A program made the position numbers and the translations under genes. From contig OZ025216.1 of assembly GCA_964019055.1 (NCBI GenBank), forward strand, positions 9,194,914 through 9,258,913: a stretch of 64,000 nt of DNA, given 5' to 3'. The stretch is from Anthopleura xanthogrammica. Lineage: Eukaryota > Cnidaria > Anthozoa > Actiniaria > Actiniidae. Shown one piece after another: positions 12,193 through 22,300 of the stretch; within the stretch, counting starts at the first letter, position 1, and the number at the start of each line of letters is the position of its first letter. The notes under the pieces were generated by a model. It was given only the letters and a program-made list of their open reading frames with translations, was not told the DNA's origin and did not search any database.

Positions 12193-13116
12193 GGATGTGT
12201 CTATTCTGACGGTAAAGTGCTCAATACATTGACATGTAGAGCGTTATAGATTATGGATTGTAGATAGATCAAAGACAAGACATCACTTTTGCTGTTACTC
12301 GGAGTTTCACGCTTACGCGATCTTCAGACAGATTAAAGACTGTCTGAAGATCGCGTAAGCGTGAAACTCCGAGTAACAGCAAAAGTGATGTCTTGTCTTT
12401 GATCTATCTACAATCTACAATCTATAACGCTCTACATTTCAATGTATTGAGCACTTTTAAAGTGCTCAATACATTAGATATTGTAGATAGATCAAAGACA
12501 AGACATCACTTTTGCTGTTACTCGGATCTTCAGACAGTCTTTAATAAAGAATAATCCATACCGTAATCTATATATACCTGAGGCTAACTCGAAACGAGAG
12601 TATTCCCTTCCATGTAATATCAAGGACACCGTCTCGATATCAACATTTAAGAGCCTTATAAGAAAGCATGACTTTCCTGCCTAGCTAGGCATATATATTT
12701 TAGACTATAGGATATTATAAAATTTTTCCGACTGATCAAATTTATCTATAGATACATGTTTTTCTCCCCTTCTTGTATTCATAATAGTAAAATTGTTTTG
12801 TTTTGTTGTTGTGGATGTTGGAAGGAGACAAGAAAAATATGTATTTATTATTATTCTTTTATTTATATATAAATTTTCCTTATAAATGTTCTCTTTGTAT
12901 GTATATAGTTTATAGTTTTCTTCGTATCTTTTTGTATGTACATAGTATATGTTATATTATTTTTATATATTTATATGATACAGGGCCCCTCTGGATACCA
13001 GCTTTTAGCTGAATGGGCCACCCTGTGTAAATAAAGGTTACTAAGATCGCGTAAGCGTGAAACTCCGAGTAACAGCAAAAGTGATGTCTTGTCTTTGATC
13101 TATCTACAATCTATAA

Positions 13117-13150
<34 letters not shown>

Positions 13151-13349
13151 ATATATTTTAGAGATTGAACTTATATCTAAAGCATAAGGTTTAGATGAAA
13201 CTAGTGGTATATTTTCGCCAAGGACTCCTAACCTCGTTTTGATGTTTATCAGTACTGTTTCTTTTGCTACTTTTAGAGATACGAATATAGTTATAAATTG
13301 TCTTGTTATAGATTGTGTAATTTGTTATTAATAAGTTTTATCAATGGAT

Positions 13350-13388
<39 letters not shown>

Positions 13389-16300
13389 TATTATTATTAT
13401 TATTATTATTATTTTCCTTTACGGTAGCGCTTTTGTTTTTGATCCCAGCTCGCAGTTCTGTATACTTATCTTGTTTGATAGCTGTCTTTTCTTTCATCTT
13501 TCCAACTTGGCACACTGTTCCTTCAAATAATGTCAAGCATGTGCTTGTTTCTTTATTCATCACAGCCATATCAATTCTGTTTGCTCCATTCTCAGGTGGT
13601 TTCTCTAGGTGGAATGGTACATCCCAAATGTTTGGCCTCCCGATCTTGAGATATGCAAATCATAAAATTAAAATATAGTGTGGTGAAATTTCAAAATAAC
13701 TTAGTAGTACTAAAACAAGGCTGTGATCACTGAAATCTTTTATGATTGAACAAATAACATGTAATAAGAAGGGTTTCATTCATTATATCTTATTTTGGGT
13801 AATAGTATAGAGGATAATGAGCAAAGAAGTAGGCGTTACAGATTTAACGGCCTCTAGTGTCACGCAAGGAAATACCTGCAAAAATCACAAATTGAGACTT
13901 AGCTCATTTCTTAGAAACGCAATGGCCGCAAATTTTATTGCATAGATCTACAAAATAGCTTCTTATCTCAAAGTAGGATGGTATTTTTTAGGTTGGTTTG
14001 GTGCCACAAGTGAGAAATTTACAATATTCTAAGGCCATTATCTTCGTTTTTCAAGTCACGCGTTCAGTAGTCTCGATCAGTTAAGATTTTTTCCCTCGTA
14101 ATTTGCACATTCCTAAAAAAATGCTGTTTCTGGTCAGAAGATGCACTAAGCTTCAGTTTAAAATAAAAAAATAAGCTTTCATTTGCAGAAAACCCCGAGA
14201 AAACGGACTTTGAAAGTAGGCCTCGACGACTTAGAAAATCGGCGTCTTTTGACTGATTTGGGATCGATAGACAAAAATTCGCATAGCGGCTCGAAAATAG
14301 AATTTAAAACGATTCTAAGTCCTCTGTTGTAGTGAGGATAGATAGTACTTTCAATGGTAAAAATATAAGAGAAATCTATTTCTGGAACCCAGAGCCAGTT
14401 GTCCGCTGTTAGAGAGACTCCATCTTAAGGAGCTCGTGCGTTCTTACTACTTGTGTACATGTCCTCTTATCTTGGCAGTTGTTCAGGTAATTTACCATCT
14501 TTATCTTAGTTAGCTTGTATATATCTTCAATGCACTTCAAAGCACTGCCTCCTTGCTCCTCTGGAAGATAGAGTAGCTTCACTGATTCGCTGGTGTGCAT
14601 TTCTCCATTCTCTCGGATGATGTCTCTGCATCTTCTATCAAGCTCTCTCAGCGTGTTGATTAGCCAATCTCCGATCCACATGTAGTATTGCAGCAAGGAG
14701 AGAGCGAACGTGTTGGTGGCTCTGATCTTTCTTGGTATAGAGATGTTGCTAGTCCAGATGACTGAAAGTCGACTGATAGCCGAGAAAAAAATGGCAATTA
14801 TCTTTTTACAAAGAAATGGCTTGAAGCAAACAAAGAACCATAAATATAATCTCACATACTCAAATTCTCTCAAAAAACCAAATCAATATATCACGTATTA
14901 CATCTCTCGGACCTCAGAACAAAAAATCTTACCTTTCCTTTTTGATGATTTTACTACGAAGAATAGTGACACATTCCCCCATACATCTTCTTACAGCAAG
15001 CGTAAATCCTAATATTCTTGGAGTTAGGGACTGGTCAGAAATCAGCAGGGGGGAGGGGAGGGGGGTGGAGATTTCAAATTGAGTGCCAAAAATGATGTGA
15101 CCCTCCCTAGCTATTGGAATGAAATTTCCTGACCCTGTACTTGGGGTGAGCCTTAAATATCAGGACCCTCCCCCTGCACACATAATACCTCCCAAAAAAG
15201 AAAATGAAATAAGACCTGTCCTTGAACAGATATATATCCAGAAACCCTAATTATTTATAAAGCTAGAAAATGAGATGAGTGTATGTGAAACCATCTTTAT
15301 TTGATATCAAGCAACATGCCTTTAACCATGAATGAGAATGGTGGCAGTGATGATGATAATGATGATCATACATAATGATGATGATGGTGATACATGATGA
15401 TGATGGTGTTGTTGATGATGATGATGGTGATACATAATGTTATTGATGGTGTTGATGATGATCATGGTGTCAGTAGCAGTGTTACGGCAGCTATGGTGAT
15501 GCTGAGCATTATGAGCTCTTACCAGAGACAACTTTACATTTATTTGTTTAATAGCTTTTTTCTTGCTCTCGTAAACAAGTAGAGGGTAAGGGTAATGGCT
15601 GCTGGAGGCCGGAGCACCTAGGGGGGTTTGAAATTCAAAGAGCCTCGGAAATGCGATTTCCAGTGTTTTGAGGGGCCGATCTGCAAGAGGATAAATTTAT
15701 GTGACCCTCCCTTTTTCACTGCCTATTTTTTCATGACCCTCCCTTTTCAGGGGTTTAAAAAGTTATGATCCTCCTCCTTTTTCCACCCCTCTCCCCCTGC
15801 TAATTTCTGACAAGTCCCTTATAATCTTTGACCGATTATCGCTACTAAAAATGCCCAAATCGATCCTTACAGTAGTCATGATCATCTTTTCGCTAAGCAA
15901 AATTCATATCTTGTTCTCTATGATAAGCCTTTCCATTTTGCTCTTAAAACTGTTCTTTCTGCAAATTCTAACGCAGGACAGCATTGATATTAAGATAAAC
16001 AGATACCTGTGTTTACGTATGCTAAATAGGTACCTCAAAAGAAAATATATATATATTTAACTATCGGCTGTATGTTGAAAGTTAAGGAAGAATATTTTTT
16101 TTGAAAACCGTTAAGATTTTGTTGGGGGAAATTCATTGTGACTGCGTAGCAATTCCTTGAGTTTTTAGTTAATATGTGCGAAAATCACAATTCTCAAAGA
16201 GTGCGTTATTGCCTATTTTCCTCACAGACTTTACAGATTGCCATTAAATTTGCCCTGAGAACTCTGAAGGCATCGTGTTGCCACGTTTTGAAAGTTTAGT

Positions 16301-19300
16301 GTGGTCTGATAAAGTTAAGCTACAAATGATATAGGAAGATCTCATGTGAGCTTGTCGGTTAAGGTATCAGGATACGTTTGAGGCCTTCGAGATTACTTTT
16401 CGCGCGAGCCAAATTTCTCGCTGCCTTTTCAATATTGTTATATAAAAGTATACATTTTCTGAAAGCTAAATAAACGTAGTTTTTAAAAATCAATATGGAA
16501 TTTTCTGTTTCGCGACACTAAAAAAGTTATTGGCTTTCTCCTCAGTTTTTGAGTGACCAAAATATCAAACCAAACCAAACCAAACCAAACCAAACCAAAC
16601 CAAACCAAACCAAACCAAACCAAACCAAACCAAACCAAACCAAACCAAACCAAACCAAACCAAACCAAACCAAACCAAACCAAACCAAACCAAACCAAAC
16701 CAAACCAAACCAAACCAAACCAAACCAAACCAAACCAAACCAAACCAAACCAAACCAAACCAAACCAAACCAAACCAAACCAAACCAAACCAAACCAAAC
16801 CAAACCAAACCAAACCAAACCAAACCAAACCAAACCAAACCAAACAAAACAAAACAAAAACCAACAACAACGTAACATGTAATGTCCAGGTGTCTCAATC
16901 AATAAGTATGATAGCCTGCGTAGCAGGCGGTTCGCGTTAATTCTTTTGGTATTGCCTAATTTCATATCGTGAGGGAATTGGGCGAATCCGGACATTTGCG
17001 GACGGGTAATGCTATCCCCCGGGCGTGGAGTCGGGCCGAAAAACAATATTGTTTTTCGGCCCGACTCCACGCCCGGGGGATAGCATTACCCGTCCACAAA
17101 TGTCATTTTTTTCGGTCCAACTCCACGCCCGGGAGATAGCATTACCCGTCCGCAAGTGTCCGGAATCGCCCCAGTCCCTCACGATATGAAATTGGGCAAT
17201 GGTTTGTTCGTTGGTTGTGGTTATGGCCGCGTAAAAACTGGAGTGAGAGCAACCCTCTCTCCCCGCCCCCACTCCCCCGTTTCTCTTTTTACATCGCCAA
17301 GCAGCGGAGGAAAACCCATTCGACTGCTACGCAGACTATAAGTATGCTTGATTTGTGTGTTTCCAGTTTGAAGATTTTCTAAAACTCGCTCGATTTCCTT
17401 ATTAGCCCCACTCTCCTTTTCCCAAAAGAAAGGAATATCACTATCCTCCTGGTACTTGCATTATGGTTTAATGGTTTACTTTGATTTTTTTGAAATGTTT
17501 TCATTCTTTTGTATAGGGTGTTGGGATAAACCTGTTGGTATAGCAGATCCTAAAATAATACCAGATAACAGCTTTACAGCAACCTCGCAAAAACACTTAG
17601 CTTCTGCACCAAAGAATGCACGTCTGAATAGTACTACGTTCGGATGGGTACCCTTAACAGAGGATAACCCTAATGACTATCTACAGATAGACTTGGGTAA
17701 AGTGTTTGTTCTCTGTGCAGTAGCTACACAAGGTTATGCAGATAATAAAGGCAGAGCATGGGTGACAGGATACAAGATAACTACATCAGTTGATAACAAC
17801 ACATGGACTACTTACCCGAGCGATGCTTCACCAAAGGTAACCGAAGTTTGCATCGGTAAACTATGTTTGTTTTCGCGCCACGCGTTTTTCGTGATGAATT
17901 GCTCTAGGGAAGCATAGAATTGACTATGAAACGCATCAACTATCAAATGAACGATTCAAAAAAACCTTGGACGAGCTGAATCGAATATCTATAATTATTA
18001 TAACACAGATTAAGGTAATTCCGTAGTTTTGCATTGCGCACGCGCTACTGCGCACGATTTTAGCCAGCGCAAGCTCGCGCACATTGGCTATTAATACAAT
18101 TCCAAGATGGCGGCCGGCTGATAAAAACGGTTTGTTAAAAATACACAAAATACAGACAACAACCCAAAACAACCAGGAAATCATCAAACGAAGGTTATCA
18201 GGCATTGTTATAAGAGTTTGGTATGAATTTAGAAAGAGATCACAGCCTTTTCGATATTTTTTTTCTCTAAACTCTCCCTAGTCCCCTCTCGGTCACTACA
18301 TTTCGAGGACAAATTCGTACTTTAGCGAGCTGTAGCGCGAAAACGAGCACGGTGACCTATCTTTTTTATTTCAGTAATTCAATAAGAAATAGGTTTACCA
18401 TCATATATCTTAATTTAAACAAAATTCCATGTCCAGTTTTCGAGATATTCTCAAAAACATACTGCGGAAAACTGTTTTTAGATCGATATTAGGGAGCACG
18501 TCGAAGTTTAAAAGTCCCCATTTTCTGGAACATTTACGGCATCTAACTGTTGCTTTGCTTCATAAAAGAAAGAATAACGCTAATGTTTTAATGTTAGCAA
18601 TGGCTTCCTGAAACTAGTGGGACCTTTTGTTCGATTCTCATGATTCGAAAATTTCTTTCGCACGACCCCAAAAATACCATAAATCACCGTCATCTAGCGC
18701 CTAAATGAGAAAGGTGAACCCCCTTTTTAATTTTATTTTTGGAATAGGTAGCATTAACTTAATAACTGTGCGAAGTTTTATTAAAATTTTATTAGGTGGC
18801 TGCCTACTATTAAAAAATGAAGCTACTGCGCACGCTTCTACGCAATCACAATGACACCATGAAGCAGGCAATCTGATGCCACTATGTGCGCGCGCACGAA
18901 TAACCTTCAAACTTTTATTGAAAAACCATACACGTTTTGAACTTCAACAGGGCAAAACCCTCGAATTTTGCACGGGACTCTATAATTTTTTTTTCGGATT
19001 TCCAAAAGAATACATTAAAGAGAAACTTTTGACAAAGTTTGAAAAAATGACATGGGTTGTACGAAATTGTCAAGGGCAAGAAGAATTAAAACAATTAATT
19101 TTGACTATATTTCTCAATATTTTCCAAATATTTTGACTTATATTTTTATATATTTCCTGAAAAATAACGTCAAAAGCTTGATTACCGGTGAAGTTATGAT
19201 TTTTTTCTAGATAGTTGGTTTTCGCTTCTTTTTCTTCAAAAAGTTGTTGATATGCTTGTGTTTAATCGTGAATATCTCGAAAACTACCTCGGGACAACCC

Positions 19301-22300
19301 TTTTTTCTTTCCAGATTTGAAATCAGCATTAAATTTGAGTTTAAAAGATTGTGATTCAAAACCTTTTTCATGGATTTTTTCTATAGTAGGCAGCCACGTT
19401 GCACCTTAAGCTATTTATTTCTTCTCCAACAGGTATTTCCTGGTAATACAGATGCAACTACAGTGGTCAAAAATATCTTGAATCCTTCAGTGCGAGCAAA
19501 GTTTATCAGGTTTATACCAACAACATACAACCATTACAAAATGCTTCGAGTCGAGGCGTATGGATTCGTGGCAGGTAAGTTATTTGCCATTCCGAGGTGG
19601 AGGAAAAAGTTGGGTTGAGTTGGCATTTGTAGTGCAGTTGGGGCTGTTTCAGAGGACGAAATATATTGACGTCATCTTGGAAATATGTCCCCTAAAACAG
19701 TCTCACAATGTACTAAAATCCCAACTCGGCACAGTTTTCCCTCAATCACGGAATGGCTAAAAAAGTTGATGTGTTCTGTCGAATGAGGAGAAAACATACC
19801 ACGCATGTCCGAAAATGCAAGAAAAGGAGAAGGACTTGGTATAAGATTGCGAATGCTCTGACCATGCAATGTTGGACACAATCCACGTAACCCGGAACAT
19901 CCAATGAAAAGGCTCGATTTCCTCGACTTGTTTTGAAGCTTTCTGCGATCTATATTTTCCAAGTTTGTCACTTATTTCGCTTATCAAAAAATAATTTTGA
20001 ACATCTATACAAAAATTTTACGTAGAATGTGAAAGTGGATATATGTACTACAGCTGGATGGATTCTCAAGTGCAGATAGTACCTAGATTTGTCCAGTTAC
20101 TCTTGTGTGTTTTGATTTTTTTATTCGTTGAACATTGAATATAGTAGTAACCCGCAAAGTCAATCCTACAACAAACAAAATTAGAATCCTTCATTTCTTT
20201 AGTACAGATACATTATAGATAGTAAACTTTAAGAAAATGTGGAGGGGCCCCTTGTCGTAGTTGAATCATACGTTCAAAAGAGCGCGTTATAAAATGCATA
20301 TGTATGAAGGAAAACGTTCAAAGAAATAACAAATTTTGAGATTGAATTTTTTAACTAGTATTTTATTAATCTTTATTACACGTCAACCAATTAATATTCC
20401 CGCCCATATTTCAGACTTGCGCAGTACATTTCCACATCATCACGATCCCAAATCATAAACTAACTCCATTTTTTTGCTTTTCATTCAGACCCAATCCCGT
20501 GTAATGATAGTGTTTGTCTCAATGGAGGTACTTGTCACGGCAAGAAAGATGCCTATAACTGTTCTTGTCACCATGGATACACTGGTAAACATTGCGGAAC
20601 AAGTAAGCAAGATGAATATTTTTGTATTATAGTGGAAGATGCCACTGAGGGAAGGAGTAGAAATGGCCGGAAGTGAGGTGGGAGGAAACAGCACTAGGTG
20701 AAGTAAGAGAAAAATGTGACACTAAACCCGATTCCAGTTTTGAACCTTGGAGAAATCCCATGTTAGTGAATCTATTTCCAATTCCCAGTGACCTAAATCA
20801 CAGTCTTACTGATGAACCTTGGGGAAATCCCATGTTGGCGATTCCATGTCCTTTTCCCAAAGGTATAAAACACGGTCCCAATGATGAACCTTGGGGTAAT
20901 GCCATGTTGGTGATTCCGATCCATTTCCTATATTCCCAGTGACCTATTGTCGGTCCCAGTGATGAACCTTGGAGGAAATCCATGTTGGTGATTCTATTTT
21001 TTATTCCCAGTGACATATATTCCGGTCCCAGCCCCATTATTCAATGACAGTCTTTCTAGCAACTTTGTATTTCTACGTGTTCTTACTACATGTTGATTCT
21101 CAATGTTTTCATGGTGTTCTTCAATCAGATTTACAAACCAACGTTACTTGCGGTAATACATACATGCAGATTGACTTGAAAAATTCTTATTTTTCTGACA
21201 TCGACTGGCGTCTAAGCTTCTTTACTTAAAAGACAAATCCTGCAAAGCAACGCGAACAGAGCACACCACGATAACTAGTAAATAAGAAAGTCTAGTTCGA
21301 ACTTCCAACTAATTCAGTGCGAATTTTTCTCAACTTTATTCTCGCTCGCTCGCTTACTTATCTAGTAGATAAACTATAGCGTCAATTCAAATGAATTTTT
21401 CATATATTGTAATTTGATTCTCCTAAATTCTATCAAGTGTACTTTATTTTCATATTTTCCGATTGGATGACCTATGACGGCGGAAATTCGAACAATTATG
21501 TTTTTAGTCCTCCTCATCCTCGTGAACGATTTTTCTGAAAGCTTGTGTACAAATTTGAATGGCAAATTCTGGGCAGGAAAAAAGTTATGACGACGGTCTA
21601 AATGGAAACATAAAATTTGACGCATACAAAATATTGGGCTGTAGAAAGATCACCATTTAATAAATTGCCTCGAATTTTTGATATTTTTAGGTATTACTTA
21701 CGCACTACGCCACCATTGCTTCCACAAAGTCTTGTATAACTCACGAAAACCAGCGTCAAATGTTAATCACTCACTCATTGAATGAAGATTTATTTACTAA
21801 AGGCCGTTAGATACATCGAAATGAGAGTTTTTTCGTAAAATCACAATTTCAAGTTTTTTCATTACACTTCCTACATCAATAGATCATAGCTATATCTAGA
21901 ATGTAAGGAAAGTTCTACAGTTTATCCTCCAAACTTTTGAGATATACTTTTTAAAAGTCACGGATCGCACATCGCTGGAGAAAATTATGTATTGTTAAAA
22001 GTATTGTTTATATTGAATTAATTATCTCCAGCGATGCGCGTTGTTCAAAACCATTCAAAAGTAAAGGCTTACCGCAATGGATATTTATTGATGGAATTTT
22101 GGAACATTAAACTAAGAAGGGCAACGACTTGGCAAGTTGGAGAAGATAGAACACCTTTCAAATCTGTTGGTGTTCTCTTGAAAAATGGCATTATTTACTT
22201 CTTCAATGAGGGTGGATCATCGCCCTATAATGCCTTCTTAATTCCACTTCATATAAATTTTGCTCATACCGCAAAGAATATACAAGGATTTATCCCACAC

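Larger units (their letters stand above)
12217..12458. repeat. near-perfect 240-bp palindrome
   Basis: Two arms of about 115 bp are reverse complements with only a few mismatches and an 8-bp centre (12332-12339). Partial copies of the same arm lie at 12480-12540 (minus orientation, core deleted) and 13041-13115 (plus). The inner end of each arm contains the hammerhead-like motif listed separately. The layout suggests head-to-head copies of a small retroelement, possibly Penelope-like or retrozyme-like (inference). Confidence 0.85.

Noticed and set aside
13041..13115. Third active hammerhead motif
   Set aside because: The core start and stem I are missing, so it cannot fold.
16483..17070. WFGLV/TKPNQ-repeat frames
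   Set aside because: Product of the CCAAA microsatellite on both strands.
20673..20942. Repeat protein with EPWGNPMLVIP units
   Set aside because: It lies in an intron minisatellite, with no splice sites or signal and stops in the neighbouring units.
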